A DNA stretch of 64,000 nt. It comes from Saccharicrinis fermentans DSM 9555 = JCM 21142 (GTDB lineage: Bacteria > Bacteroidota > Bacteroidia > Bacteroidales > Marinilabiliaceae). Where the stretch lies: assembly GCF_000517085.1 (NCBI RefSeq), contig NZ_KI912107.1:1736398-1800397 (forward strand), given 5' to 3'. Below the pieces are notes generated by a model. That model ran no database searches, was not told the DNA's origin, and was given only the letters and a program-made list of their open reading frames with translations. Below are positions 16,999 through 27,208 of the stretch, one piece after another; position 1 is the stretch's first letter; the number at the start of each line of letters is the position of its first letter. A program made the translations under genes and the position numbers.

Positions 16999-18922
16999 TC
17001 AACTTATTTACAATAGAGGGATCTGCCAATGTGGAGATATCACCAAATTCTTCGGTTTGGTTGGCGGCTACCCTTCTCAGTATTCTACGCATAATCTTAC
17101 CAGATCTTGTTTTAGGAAGTCCAGGAGCAATTAATATTTGATCAGGCGTAGCGATGGGACCAATATGGTGTCTTACTTCGTTACGCAGTTCCCCCACCAA
17201 CTCTCCATTGGAAGAATACCCTTCTTTCAAGATCACATAAGCAAAGATACCTTCACCTTTAATTTGGTGCGGAAACCCCACAACAGCCGCCTCTGCACAA
17301 AAAGGGTGTGACACAAGGGCTCCTTCAATTTCGGCTGACCCTATTCGATGGCCTGAAACGTTCATTACATCATCAGTACGTCCTGTCAACCAGTAATAAC
17401 CATCCTTATCTCGCATGGCACCATCTCCGGTCAGGTAATACCCCTTAAATGTATCTAGATAAGTCTTCATGAAGCGTTGATGGTTTCCCTGAATGGTTCG
17501 TGCTATACTAGGCCATGGTCTTTTGATGGCCAAGAGACCAGATACATCATTGCCATGCACCTCTTCGCCCTGGGGCGTTAACAATACAGGTTCAATCCCA
17601 AAAAATGGCAGTGTAGCAGAACCTGGCTTTGTGGCAATCGCATCAGGCAATGGCGATATCATAATACCACCTGTCTCTGTCTGCCACCAGGTATCCACAA
17701 TAGCACATTTTTGCTCACCCACCACCTCATCATACCATTTCCAGGTATCAGGACTGATAGGTTCCCCAACAGTACCCAATACTCGAAGACTACTCCGGTC
17801 ATATTTCTTCACAAAACGATCACCTTCACGTTGAATAGCTCTAATAGCTGTGGGAGCCGTATAGAACTGTGTAATTTTCAAACGCTCCACCATATCCCAA
17901 TAACGACCTGCATCTGGATAATTGGGAACACTTTCAAAAATAACAGTGGTGGCTCCATTTACCAGAGGTCCATAAACAACATACGAATGTCCTGTTATCC
18001 AACCTATGTCTGCTACGCAGGCATAAACATCACCCGGTTGATAATCAAAAATATGTTGATGAGTTAAAGCAGTATATAACAAATAACCGGCTGTTGTATG
18101 CGCCAATCCTTTGGGTCTACCTGTGCTCCCTGATGTATAGAGCAAAAACAAGGTATCTTCAGAATCCATATGTTCAATAGGACAATAGGGCCTTTCAGCT
18201 TCCATCGCCTCATTTAACCACACATCCCGAGGTTCAAAAAAAGGCACTTTACTATCGGTTCGTTTGGCCACAAAAATATGTTGAACCGTAGGACAAGCAA
18301 TCACAGCTTCATCTACAATTCTCTTCAGAGGAATAATACGTTTACCACGAACACCCTCATTGGCAGTAATCACGGCTTTGCATTGAGCGTCATTGATTCT
18401 GTCCCGTAATGCCTCTGCACTAAACCCTGCAAACACAACCGAGTGAACCGCCCCTATCCTTGCACATGCGAGCATAGCATAAACGGCTTCCGGTATCATG
18501 GGCATATAAAGTGCCACCCGATCCCCTTTTCTAATTCCATGGTGACGAAGCACATTGGCTAACCGCGATACTTCACGCAACAACTCTTTATAAGTAATCT
18601 GTTTCCCCTCATCCGGCTCATTGGATTCCCAAATCAAAGCGATCTTATCACCATTTTCTTTGGCATGACGATCCACACAATTTTCACAAGCATTCAACTT
18701 ACCTCCCAAGAACCAGGATATCATCCCCTCCTCAAAATCACAATTAGATACCTCTTCAAAATCATGTTGCCAACGCAATATCTTTTTCGCTTGCTGTTTC
18801 CAAAAACCTTCAGTATCATCCATACTTTCTTTGTACATTGTTTTGTACGCATCAAAATTTGTAATAAGCGGTTGTTGGATAGAATCGCTTAGCGGGCTGT
18901 GAAAAGGCTTGTGATTTTCCAT
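16976..18922 (-). CDS. acs: acetyl-CoA synthetase (acetate-CoA ligase)
   Basis: 648 residues, normal full length. Converts acetate, ATP and CoA to acetyl-CoA via acetyl-AMP. The N-terminal ACAS_N part (NFDAYKTMYKESMDDTEGFW) is followed by the adenylate-forming core with P-loop LLYTSGSTGRPKGLAH, then DTWWQTETGG and YLTGDGAMRDKDGYYW. The C-terminal domain carries the catalytic and acetylatable Lys in SGKIMRRILRR. Cytoplasmic. Overlaps the rhodanese gene and is 80 bases upstream of trhO on the same strand, so the three may be cotranscribed. Confidence 0.96.
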   Translation of the reverse strand: MENHKPFHSPLSDSIQQPLITNFDAYKTMYKESMDDTEGFWKQQAKKILRWQHDFEEVSNCDFEEGMISWFLGGKLNACENCVDRHAKENGDKIALIWESNEPDEGKQITYKELLREVSRLANVLRHHGIRKGDRVALYMPMIPEAVYAMLACARIGAVHSVVFAGFSAEALRDRINDAQCKAVITANEGVRGKRIIPLKRIVDEAVIACPTVQHIFVAKRTDSKVPFFEPRDVWLNEAMEAERPYCPIEHMDSEDTLFLLYTSGSTGRPKGLAHTTAGYLLYTALTHQHIFDYQPGDVYACVADIGWITGHSYVVYGPLVNGATTVIFESVPNYPDAGRYWDMVERLKITQFYTAPTAIRAIQREGDRFVKKYDRSSLRVLGTVGEPISPDTWKWYDEVVGEQKCAIVDTWWQTETGGIMISPLPDAIATKPGSATLPFFGIEPVLLTPQGEEVHGNDVSGLLAIKRPWPSIARTIQGNHQRFMKTYLDTFKGYYLTGDGAMRDKDGYYWLTGRTDDVMNVSGHRIGSAEIEGALVSHPFCAEAAVVGFPHQIKGEGIFAYVILKEGYSSNGELVGELRNEVRHHIGPIATPDQILIAPGLPKTRSGKIMRRILRRVAANQTEEFGDISTLADPSIVNKLIELRKQL

Positions 18923-19001
18923 AGAATTGAGTTTTAAGAATTAATATTCAAAAGTCATTATAGATAACAAAAAAGACATCCTTTTGTTGAGACAAAACAG
19001 C

Positions 19002-20030
19002 TCAACACCTTGATTTAAAATATCTTTTCACTGGTCTATACTGATGAATATTATCCAATTCCTGTTTCCGTTCAGGACTTGCCATCACATATTCTTTGCA
19101 CGCATCAGAACAAGTACCCTCATAGCTGGAAGCACACTCTTCACACTGAATAAAAAGCAGATTACACCTTACATTAGAACAATTCACATGTGTATCACAA
19201 GGTTTGCCACACTGATGACAATGGCTGATAACATCATTGCTGATTCTTTCTCCCAAACGATTATCAAACACAAAATTAACCCCTTTAAACCTATTCTCCT
19301 CCTGAATTTGATCCACTTGCCTTTTATAATCGATGATACCTCCATAAAGCTGGTTTACATCCTTAAAACCATGATGTTTTAAAAAGGCACTGGTTTTTTC
19401 ACATCTCACCCCTCCGGTACAATACAGCAATACTTTTTCCTCTTCTTTTCCTTTCAAAATTTCAAGCACTTCGGGCAACTCATCTGCAAATTTCTCCGCC
19501 TGTGGTGTTATGGCTCCTTCAAATTTACCCACCTCACTCTCATAATGATTTCGCATATCCACCACCAAAGCCCCCTGATCCATGGCTCTATTCCATTCCC
19601 TGGCATCCAAATGCTTACCCACATTGGTTACATCAAATTCATCATCATTGAGGCCGTCAGCAACTATTTTATTGCGTACTTTAACTTGAAGTTTTAAAAA
19701 TGATTTACCATCATCTTCCACGGCTATCTTCAGTGGAATATCCTTTAAATATTCATTATTCTGTATGCAATCCACAAATTTCTCCCAATAATGTTCCGGT
19801 ACATTCATTTGTGCATTGATACCTTCCTTTGCCACATATATTCTTCCTAGGCAATCCAATTCATTCCAAGCCGCAAATAATTTGTTTCGTAATTCAAATG
19901 GGCTTTCAACAATTACATAGCGATAAAACGATACTGTTTTACGTTTAAATGTTTCCTTATCCAATTTTTCCTGCAAGGCCTCTGGGCTCAACCTATTAAT
20001 AAGCTTTATATTTCCTTTATTGGGATCCAT
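19002..20030 (-). CDS. trhO: tRNA uridine-34 hydroxylase, rhodanese family
   Basis: 342 residues, matching YceA/TrhO proteins, which hydroxylate U34 of certain tRNAs on the way to 5-(carboxy)methoxyuridine. Domain order: N-terminal acylphosphatase-like domain (KTVSFYRYVIVESPFELRNK), rhodanese domain with active Cys in YCTGGVRCEKTSAFL, and a C-terminal Cys-rich zinc-binding tail (CHQCGKPCDTHVNCSNVRC and CEECASSYEGTC). A TATATTTG -7-type element lies about 20 bases before the ATG on the minus strand. Confidence 0.93.
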   Translation of the reverse strand: MDPNKGNIKLINRLSPEALQEKLDKETFKRKTVSFYRYVIVESPFELRNKLFAAWNELDCLGRIYVAKEGINAQMNVPEHYWEKFVDCIQNNEYLKDIPLKIAVEDDGKSFLKLQVKVRNKIVADGLNDDEFDVTNVGKHLDAREWNRAMDQGALVVDMRNHYESEVGKFEGAITPQAEKFADELPEVLEILKGKEEEKVLLYCTGGVRCEKTSAFLKHHGFKDVNQLYGGIIDYKRQVDQIQEENRFKGVNFVFDNRLGERISNDVISHCHQCGKPCDTHVNCSNVRCNLLFIQCEECASSYEGTCSDACKEYVMASPERKQELDNIHQYRPVKRYFKSRC

Positions 20031-20144
20031 TATCTATTTTATTTTTTTTACAAATATAATAAAGATATAAGGGTCTTAAAATATGATTATGCTAAAAATT
20101 GTTATCTGAATAAATAGAAGCAAGAATCATTACAAGTACAGACA

Positions 20145-20190
20145 CAAAAAAGCCTTTCTGAAAAAAATGATTCAAAAAGGCTTTTGTTTT
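20145..20190 (-). terminator. intrinsic terminator of folD
   Basis: Stem AAAGCCTTT/AAAGGCTTT with extended A/T pairing and a T-run on the minus strand, 60 bases after the folD stop. A second small hairpin, CTATTAAAG/CTTTAATAG (20204-20223), lies between it and the gene. Confidence 0.75.
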
Positions 20191-20251
20191 TATGTAATAA
20201 AGGCTATTAAAGTTCTTTAATAGATGAGCGAGCTCACTTATTTCGTGCAAT

Positions 20252-21130
20252 TTAATAAATCTCTTTCTTAGCAGCTTTTAAAGTATTTTGCAATAGAGAT
20301 GCGATGGTCATAGGCCCCACGCCCCCCGGAACAGGTGTGATCCAGCTACATTTCGATGCCACCTCATCAAAGGCCACATCTCCTTTCAACTTCCAACCCG
20401 ATTTTGTTTTATCACTCTTCACTCGTGTTGTTCCCACATCAATTACTACAGCACCCTCCTTCACCATATCTTCTTTAACAAATTCAGGTGAGCCAATGGC
20501 TGCAATAATGATATCGGCCGATAGACAAAGCGCTTTAAGGTTTGCTGTACGACTATGACATACTGTAACGGTAGCATCTCCAGGATATCCCTTTTGAGAA
20601 AGGAGGATACTCATGGGGCGCCCCACAATATTACTTCTTCCTATCACTACCACATGCTTCCCTGATGTTTCAATTTCATATCGTTTTATCAGCTCCATAA
20701 TACCCTGTGGAGTTGCCGAAACAAAAGCCGGTGAACCAATGCTCATTCTACCTACATTCTGAGGATGAAAACCATCCACATCCTTACGATAATCAACAGC
20801 ATCAGTTACTTTTTCTTCTGAGATATGTTTAGGTAAAGGAAGCTGAACTATAAATCCATCAATATCTTCATCCCTATTTAACTCTTCTACTTTAGCCAAC
20901 AACGCTTCCTCACTTACATCTTCATCAAAGCGCACCAACGACGACTTATAACCCACATATTCACAAGCCTTTATTTTTGCGGCTACATAAGTCTCACTAC
21001 CACCATCATGTCCTACAAGGATGGCAGCCAGATGGGGCACTTTACCACCATTTTTCTTTATCTGACTTACTTCTGCCGCAATTTCATCTTTCACAGTTTG
21101 TGCGGTTGCTTTTCCGTCAATTATTTGCAT
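20252..21130 (-). CDS. folD: bifunctional methylenetetrahydrofolate dehydrogenase/cyclohydrolase
   Basis: 292 residues, full length. Interconverts 5,10-methylene-, methenyl- and 10-formyl-tetrahydrofolate using NADP(H). Signatures: the catalytic-Lys helix [37 protein letters not shown], the Rossmann loop [10 protein letters not shown] and [12 protein letters not shown]. Cytoplasmic. It lies 65 bases downstream of ffh on the same strand. Confidence 0.97.
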   Translation of the reverse strand: MQIIDGKATAQTVKDEIAAEVSQIKKNGGKVPHLAAILVGHDGGSETYVAAKIKACEYVGYKSSLVRFDEDVSEEALLAKVEELNRDEDIDGFIVQLPLPKHISEEKVTDAVDYRKDVDGFHPQNVGRMSIGSPAFVSATPQGIMELIKRYEIETSGKHVVVIGRSNIVGRPMSILLSQKGYPGDATVTVCHSRTANLKALCLSADIIIAAIGSPEFVKEDMVKEGAVVIDVGTTRVKSDKTKSGWKLKGDVAFDEVASKCSWITPVPGGVGPMTIASLLQNTLKAAKKEIY

Positions 21131-21195
21131 TGTTGAATAAGTTATAATATTGAAAATAAATACATATTAAAAATAAAGCTCTCACCACGGGGAAC

Positions 21196-22530
21196 CTATC
21201 TTCTTCCGAAAGGCATATTTTGCATCATACGTCCCATATTTTTCCCTTGGGTCATCATGCGCATCACCTTACGAGTATCTTCAAATTGTTTAATCAGTCT
21301 GTTTACTTCCTGAATATTGGTACCGCTACCGTTGGCTATACGTTTACGACGACTACCATTCAACATTTGAGGATTTTCACGTTCATCTGGTGTCATGGAG
21401 TAGATAATCGCTTCAATACCTTTAAAAGCATCGTCATCAAAATCCATATTTTTAAGAGCCTTACCCATTCCAGGAATCATTCCAGCCAGGTCTTTTAAGT
21501 TACCCATTTTTTTGATTTGCTGAATCTGGCTCAAAAAATCGTTAAAGCTAAACTGGTTTTTAGCAATTTTCTTTTGGAGCTTGCGGGCTTCATCAGCATC
21601 AAACTGTTCTTGTGCACGTTCAACCAACGAAACAATATCACCCATACCCAGGATACGATCAGCCATACGACTGGGATGGAAAACATCAAGAGCATCCATC
21701 TTTTCGCCCATACCCACGTACTTAATCGGTTTTTCAACCACACTACGTATAGATAAGGCCGCACCACCACGAGTATCACCATCCAGCTTGGTTAGTATTA
21801 CCCCGTCAAAATTCAAGCGATCGTTAAATTCTTTGGCTGTATTAACAGCATCCTGACCAGTCATGGAGTCCACCACAAACAAAATTTCATCGGGGCTAAC
21901 TGCTTTTTTGATAGCAGCAATTTCGTTCATCATCTGCTCGTCAACGGCCAAACGTCCTGCTGTATCCACAATTACAACATCATAGCCATTGGTCTTTGCG
22001 TGTTTTACACCGTCTTTAGCCAGTTTAACAGGATCGTTATTACCTTCCTCTGTATAAACATCAACACCTATTTGCTCTCCCAACACCTGCAACTGATTAA
22101 TAGCGGCAGGACGATAAACATCACCAGCGACCAATAAAGGCTTTTTACCTTTTTTATTTTTTAAGAGGTTCGCCAATTTACCCGTATGGGTTGTTTTACC
22201 AGAACCTTGAAGTCCTGCCATCAAAATAACAGCCGGATTTCCGTTCATATTAATATCAACAGATTCTCCACCCATTAATTGTGCCAGCTCATCGTGCACT
22301 ATTTTAACCATCATCTGTCCTGGTTGCACTGCGTTTAGCACATCAGAACCTAAGGCTTTTGCTTTTACATTTTCCGTAAAAGTCTTAGCTGTCTTGTAGT
22401 TAACATCAGCATTCAAAAGCGCTCTACGCACATCTTTTAAAGTTTCGGCAATATTTATTTCGGTAATTTTACCTTGCCCTTTTAAAAGCTTAAAGGAACG
22501 CTCCAGTTTTTCCGACAGATTATCAAACAT
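21196..22530 (-). CDS. ffh: signal recognition particle GTPase
   Basis: 444 residues: N domain, G domain (P-loop GLQGSGKTTHTGKLA, DTAGRLAVDEQ, TKLDGDTRGGAAL) and Met-rich M domain ending MMTQGKNMGRMMQNMPFGRR. It binds 4.5S RNA and nascent signal sequences and docks on FtsY for cotranslational targeting. The P-loop has His where Thr is more usual (KTTHTGK); this is a tolerated variation. A TATTTTTG -7-type element lies about 27 bases before the start. Confidence 0.97.
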   Translation of the reverse strand: MFDNLSEKLERSFKLLKGQGKITEINIAETLKDVRRALLNADVNYKTAKTFTENVKAKALGSDVLNAVQPGQMMVKIVHDELAQLMGGESVDINMNGNPAVILMAGLQGSGKTTHTGKLANLLKNKKGKKPLLVAGDVYRPAAINQLQVLGEQIGVDVYTEEGNNDPVKLAKDGVKHAKTNGYDVVIVDTAGRLAVDEQMMNEIAAIKKAVSPDEILFVVDSMTGQDAVNTAKEFNDRLNFDGVILTKLDGDTRGGAALSIRSVVEKPIKYVGMGEKMDALDVFHPSRMADRILGMGDIVSLVERAQEQFDADEARKLQKKIAKNQFSFNDFLSQIQQIKKMGNLKDLAGMIPGMGKALKNMDFDDDAFKGIEAIIYSMTPDERENPQMLNGSRRKRIANGSGTNIQEVNRLIKQFEDTRKVMRMMTQGKNMGRMMQNMPFGRR

Positions 22531-22575
22531 TCTTTCTATTTTTTAATTTCAATGTGCAAAAATATAAAATATTTG

Positions 22576-23169
22576 CTAATTCCGTTCACTTATAAAGAGC
22601 TCCTTGTAATACGCCACCGTATTTTCTATAAAAGCCTCTTTTTCCAGCTCCGTAGCGCTTATAATTTCCGGATAAAAAAAATGTTGCATCAGATCCATAT
22701 CACAAAAACCAAATACCTCATGACCATGAATAGCTGTTAAGTTAGGCAACAAATTATCTTGGTCATCTTCAGAAACTGAATTACCCATAGAAGTATGCAT
22801 TACAACGGCCCTACCTGTTAATAAACCTTCCATACCATTTTTACCGGAGCGATACGCAAAGCCATAAGAAAACACCCGGTCGATATATCCCTTTAGGATG
22901 GCGGGAAAGGAAGCCCACCATAGGGGATAAACCACCGAAATGAGATCTGCATCTTCTACAAAGGCCTGCTCTTTATCCACATCTTCAGCTATGATACCTT
23001 TTTTAAGGTTATTCAGTTCTTCTTTTTTTAGTACAGCATTAAAATCCATGGCGTACAAATCTCTAACAATAACGGTATTCAAGGGTTCAGAGCATTGTTT
23101 AATCCGATCTACCAGCTGTCGCGAAAAACTATCCTCCGAAGGGTGTGCATATATTATTAAATGTGTCAT
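22576..23169 (-). CDS. NAD(P)H-dependent quinone oxidoreductase, flavodoxin fold
   Basis: 197 residues with a flavodoxin_2 fold: phosphate-binding start HLIIYAHPSEDSFSRQL, and VVYPLWWASFPAILKGYIDR, the FMN/FAD-binding and dimer signature of the MdaB/KefF/NQO group. A soluble flavoenzyme reducing quinones with two electrons. Divergent from the SNF2 gene; 45 bases upstream of ffh. Confidence 0.87.
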   Translation of the reverse strand: MTHLIIYAHPSEDSFSRQLVDRIKQCSEPLNTVIVRDLYAMDFNAVLKKEELNNLKKGIIAEDVDKEQAFVEDADLISVVYPLWWASFPAILKGYIDRVFSYGFAYRSGKNGMEGLLTGRAVVMHTSMGNSVSEDDQDNLLPNLTAIHGHEVFGFCDMDLMQHFFYPEIISATELEKEAFIENTVAYYKELFISERN

Positions 23170-23345
23170 TCAAATTGATTATTAGTTATAAAGAAAGTAA
23201 CAGTCGTACTTAAAATAAGTTTTTAAAGGACCTTATAGTTACTCCTTTTTGAAAAAAAAAGAAGTATCATGCTTCAATTTCATTCTAGTAAATTATTTTT
23301 GCTGGTTTATTTTTAGTGAACATGAAAATTTAGAGCGCTGATTGA

Positions 23346-26270
23346 ATGGATAAATTAATTATAGTATTAAGCCACAACAGAAATTTAGGAATGCTTACTA
23401 TTCCCTATTTTGCAGAGGATAAACAGGGATCATCATCACTTAGCTTAACTGAAATGGTAAATACCGAGAATCCTTCGGTTCATGATTACAATTTTTCAAC
23501 CAGAGAACTGGAATTATTAGAGATCATGAAAAAATTGAGTGATAAATATCTCTTTAAAATTTTCTCCCGTGAAAAAAACATCAAGCTATTCTACGAAAAT
23601 ATAGACCCTAAAAAATTCAAAAATCACATCCGTCCACACATAGAAAAATACATGTACGCCTGTTTTAACAAATTGGCCAAAAGTCCCGACATTCCCATTT
23701 ACTATAAAGGTGAAAAATACAGTAATCTTTATAAAAGTGATATAATATCGGTGTATGAAGAGGAAGTAGAGCCCGTATTTTATTTTAACCTGACACAAGA
23801 AGGCATTGATTACTCATTAAAACTTAAACTTTCGGGAGAAGACCTTACAATTACACATAAAAAGCCATTAGTTCTTACCGACTCACCATGTACCCTATTA
23901 ATACGTGAAAAGCTTTATCGCATACCGAGTACTGACAGTAAAAAATTCTTACCTTTTTTTGATAAGCAATACATCAACGTACAAGCAAGAAGTGTAGCTA
24001 CCTATATGGATACATTTGTTTCAAAAGCCGTAAAGAACAATCACGTGGTAGCTTCAGGTTTTGAAATAAAGGAAGCCCAAACAAAACCAACAGCGATCAT
24101 TTCGTTGGAACGAGACATTAGTCAGCAGCCTGTTCTGGTGCTAAAATATAAATATGCACACAAAGAATATTTGGCTCACAGTCAGTCAGGTACACTAGTA
24201 CAACTTCAAAACCAAAATAATACTTACACTTTCACCAAATACAAACGAAGTATAGAATGGGAAAATAACATTATTGAAATACTTCGCTCCATTGGCCTGG
24301 AAGCAAAAATGGGCGCCAACTTCTTACCCGTTCGTACCAAAAACACCCAACATTCTATTTATACACTCATTGATTGGTTAAATAAAAACATAACCTTTTT
24401 ACAGGAACACAATATTAAAGTGATTCAAAAGACTTTAGAAAATAAATACTTTGTTGGACAATATAGTTGTGAACTTAAAAATGAACAAGGAGAAGATTGG
24501 TTCGACCTGAAAATGATAGTGAAAGTGGGAGAATTCCAAGTACCTTTCATTAAGATGAGGAAACATATCATCATTGGTAAAAATGAATATGTATTACCCA
24601 ATGGAGATATTTTTATCATACCGCAGGAGTGGTTCACCCAATATGGCGATATATTGTTATATGCAGAAGAAAAAGATGATAAAATAATACTCAACAAAAT
24701 GCATTACAGCCTGTTGGAAACTCCATCAAACCGTAGTCATGAAAAGATAAAAAATATCTCAATTGAGAATGCTGCCAAGGTGCCCAGCACACTCAATGCC
24801 CAACTTCGCCCCTATCAGTTGCAGGGGTTTAACTGGATGCATTATTTACACGAAAACAATTTTGGCGGAATTTTAGCAGATGACATGGGTTTGGGAAAAA
24901 CCTTACAGACTATTACACTGCTACTCAAAATATATGAGACACAAGGATTAAGGCAGAGCAAGCCACAAGCAGCCGCTCAAATGAATCTCTTTGAACCTTC
25001 CACCATAGAAGGATTTAATACCAGTGGACTTGCCACCAGCTTAATTGCCATGCCAACTTCTCTTATTCACAACTGGCTTAACGAATTTCAAAAATTTGCG
25101 CCTAGTTTAAAGGTTTATATATACTCGGGCACCAAAAGACTAAAATCAAAGGAAATAGGTAAAATAATCCGTCATTATCATGTGGTATTAACTTCATATG
25201 GCGTGCTTAGAAACGACATTGCCTACCTAATGCACTATAAGTTTCATTATTTCATTTTAGACGAGAGTCAATACATAAAAAATCCCAATTCAAAAATATA
25301 CGAGGCCATTTCAAAAATTGACTGTCATAAAAAGATGGCTATAACAGGCACTCCCATAGAAAACTCACTAACAGACCTTTGGGCACAGATGAACTTTGTA
25401 AATAAGGGTTTGCTAGGAAATCTCAACTTTTTCAAACGTCATTTCATAACCCCTATTTCAAAAGACAATAATGAGGATCAAGAAGAAAAATTACAAAACC
25501 TCATAGAACCCTTTGTACTGAGACGTACCAAAGAAAAAGTCGCCAAAGAGTTACCTCCTATTAATGAACAAATACTATACTGCGATATGACCGCAGAGCA
25601 AAGAAAAATATATGAATCAGAAAAATCCGGTATCCGAAATGAACTCCTTCAAACCCTTGAAAATGGAGGAATGCAAAAGACCACATTTTTGGCTCTTCAA
25701 GGGCTCACTCGTCTACGACTGTTAGCTAACCATCCCAAGTTAGTAAATCCAGACTTCAAGGGTGAATCAGGCAAATTCAATATTATAGTAGACAACCTTG
25801 ACAGCATTACCAACAAAAAACATAAGATTCTTATATTCTCTTCCTTTGTAAAAGATTTGGAGCTAATTGAAGATATATTAAAGCAGCGAAAAATTAAATA
25901 CAGTAAATTAACCGGAAAAACCAGCAATCGTCAGCAAGTGGTTGACGACTTTGAGGCCAAGGAAGATTATAAGGTATTTTTAATCTCCTTAAAAGCAGGG
26001 GGTGTTGGACTAAATCTGATTAGTGCCGACTATGTATTCCTACTCAACCCATGGTGGAACCCAGCAGCCGAAGCACAAGCCATCAATAGAGCACACAGAA
26101 TTGGACAAACAAAAAATGTTTTTGTGTATCGCTTTATATCGATGGATACCATAGAAGAAAAAATAATGAAATTACAAGAACACAAATCTAAATTAGCAGA
26201 TACCTTTATCAATTCAAACAATCCATTTAAAAACATGAATGAAAATGAAATAAAAGAACTATTCTCATAA
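23346..26270 (+). CDS. SNF2/HepA-family helicase without SWIM finger
   Basis: 974 residues. The N-terminal ~450 residues are unlike the usual zinc-finger region and carry no Cys cluster. The SNF2 core follows: ADDMGLGKTLQ (about 515), DESQYIKNPNS, AITGTPIENSLTDLWAQ, SLKAGGVGLNLISADYV, AINRAHRIGQ. A Gln/Ala-rich insert with MNLFEPSTIEG sits shortly after Walker A; the other SNF2 protein in this window lacks it. It ends with the same tail (EIKELFS versus DIKDLFS), so the two are paralogues. A TATTTTTG element at 23294-23301 could be its -7 box. Role presumed in chromosome or RNA polymerase remodelling. Confidence 0.9.
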   Translation: MDKLIIVLSHNRNLGMLTIPYFAEDKQGSSSLSLTEMVNTENPSVHDYNFSTRELELLEIMKKLSDKYLFKIFSREKNIKLFYENIDPKKFKNHIRPHIEKYMYACFNKLAKSPDIPIYYKGEKYSNLYKSDIISVYEEEVEPVFYFNLTQEGIDYSLKLKLSGEDLTITHKKPLVLTDSPCTLLIREKLYRIPSTDSKKFLPFFDKQYINVQARSVATYMDTFVSKAVKNNHVVASGFEIKEAQTKPTAIISLERDISQQPVLVLKYKYAHKEYLAHSQSGTLVQLQNQNNTYTFTKYKRSIEWENNIIEILRSIGLEAKMGANFLPVRTKNTQHSIYTLIDWLNKNITFLQEHNIKVIQKTLENKYFVGQYSCELKNEQGEDWFDLKMIVKVGEFQVPFIKMRKHIIIGKNEYVLPNGDIFIIPQEWFTQYGDILLYAEEKDDKIILNKMHYSLLETPSNRSHEKIKNISIENAAKVPSTLNAQLRPYQLQGFNWMHYLHENNFGGILADDMGLGKTLQTITLLLKIYETQGLRQSKPQAAAQMNLFEPSTIEGFNTSGLATSLIAMPTSLIHNWLNEFQKFAPSLKVYIYSGTKRLKSKEIGKIIRHYHVVLTSYGVLRNDIAYLMHYKFHYFILDESQYIKNPNSKIYEAISKIDCHKKMAITGTPIENSLTDLWAQMNFVNKGLLGNLNFFKRHFITPISKDNNEDQEEKLQNLIEPFVLRRTKEKVAKELPPINEQILYCDMTAEQRKIYESEKSGIRNELLQTLENGGMQKTTFLALQGLTRLRLLANHPKLVNPDFKGESGKFNIIVDNLDSITNKKHKILIFSSFVKDLELIEDILKQRKIKYSKLTGKTSNRQQVVDDFEAKEDYKVFLISLKAGGVGLNLISADYVFLLNPWWNPAAEAQAINRAHRIGQTKNVFVYRFISMDTIEEKIMKLQEHKSKLADTFINSNNPFKNMNENEIKELFS

Positions 26271-26452
26271 GTTCCAAATACCAGTATTCCACAAGCTATA
26301 CAAAACAAAGTCCTTGCACAATAAACCAATTAATTACAACAGCGTTGTACAAGGGTATTCATTCTGCCTTTTATAAAATCATTTACATGGTATGAATTTT
26401 GCTTGAGAAGAACAACATAGAAGTTAATGATGCAATTTAAAATTATATTAGA

Positions 26453-27124
26453 ATGAAAAAGTTATTTCTCGCCTTGGTTCTGTTTGGAGCCTTTACGGCC
26501 TTATTTGCACAAGATAGGAAAACACAAACCCGAAACATAGGTACCTTTACAGAAATATATGCAGGAAAAGGCATCAATGTAACCTTGATTGAAGGGAAAA
26601 AGGAAAGCTTAAAAGTTGAAATAGAAAATGGGGAATTAACTGACGTCATTACCAACTTAAAAGGTAGACGATTGGAGATAAAGCTGAAGACAAAAATTTA
26701 TAAGAACGTAGCTGTTCAGGTTTATGTTACCTACAAATCCATTAAGGCCATTCAAACCGGTACTGGAGGCTTTGTGGATGCCAGCAACACCATTTATGCC
26801 GAGAATCTGGATTTAAAGGCAGGTACTGGATCCACCATTATTTTAGACATAGATACTAAAACTGTTGCATCCAGCCTATCATCTTCAAAAATAGAATTGG
26901 TGGGCCAAACAGAATATCAGGATGTGACCACGAATACCGGAGGTAAATATATTGCAGACAAACTTAGCAGTAGAGAAACCTTTGTTAAAGCCTCCACAGG
27001 AGGAAGTGCCTGGGTAACAGCCACAGACAAACTAGAAGCCAAAACATCTACCGGAGGAAAAGTCACCTATTCTGGTGAGCCTGAAAAATTAATACTGACT
27101 GGCAACGTACATAAGGAAAATTAA
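26453..27124 (+). CDS. GIN-domain (DUF2807) exported protein
   Basis: 223 residues. Signal peptide (MKKLFLALVLFGAFTALFA/Q) followed by a right-handed beta-helix-like DUF2807 domain: FTEIYAGKGINVTLIEGK, VQVYVTYKSIKAIQTGTGG and short repeats rich in T-x-T-G-G (TNTGGKY, ASTGGSA, TSTGGKV). This is the head GIN domain common in Bacteroidota, once annotated as an autotransporter adhesin head, probably periplasmic or surface-exposed. Monocistronic. Confidence 0.88.
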   Translation: MKKLFLALVLFGAFTALFAQDRKTQTRNIGTFTEIYAGKGINVTLIEGKKESLKVEIENGELTDVITNLKGRRLEIKLKTKIYKNVAVQVYVTYKSIKAIQTGTGGFVDASNTIYAENLDLKAGTGSTIILDIDTKTVASSLSSSKIELVGQTEYQDVTTNTGGKYIADKLSSRETFVKASTGGSAWVTATDKLEAKTSTGGKVTYSGEPEKLILTGNVHKEN

Positions 27125-27150
27125 CCCCAACAATAAGGTTCTATTACAAC

Positions 27151-27192
27151 AAATCCCCATTACAACAAAGATCTTGTAATGGGGATTTTATA
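27151..27192. terminator. bidirectional intrinsic terminator
   Basis: 15-bp perfect stem AAATCCCCATTACAA / TTGTAATGGGGATTT with an 8-base loop, between two convergent genes. Confidence 0.85.
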
Positions 27193-27208
27193 TAAAAACA
27201 AATCTTAT

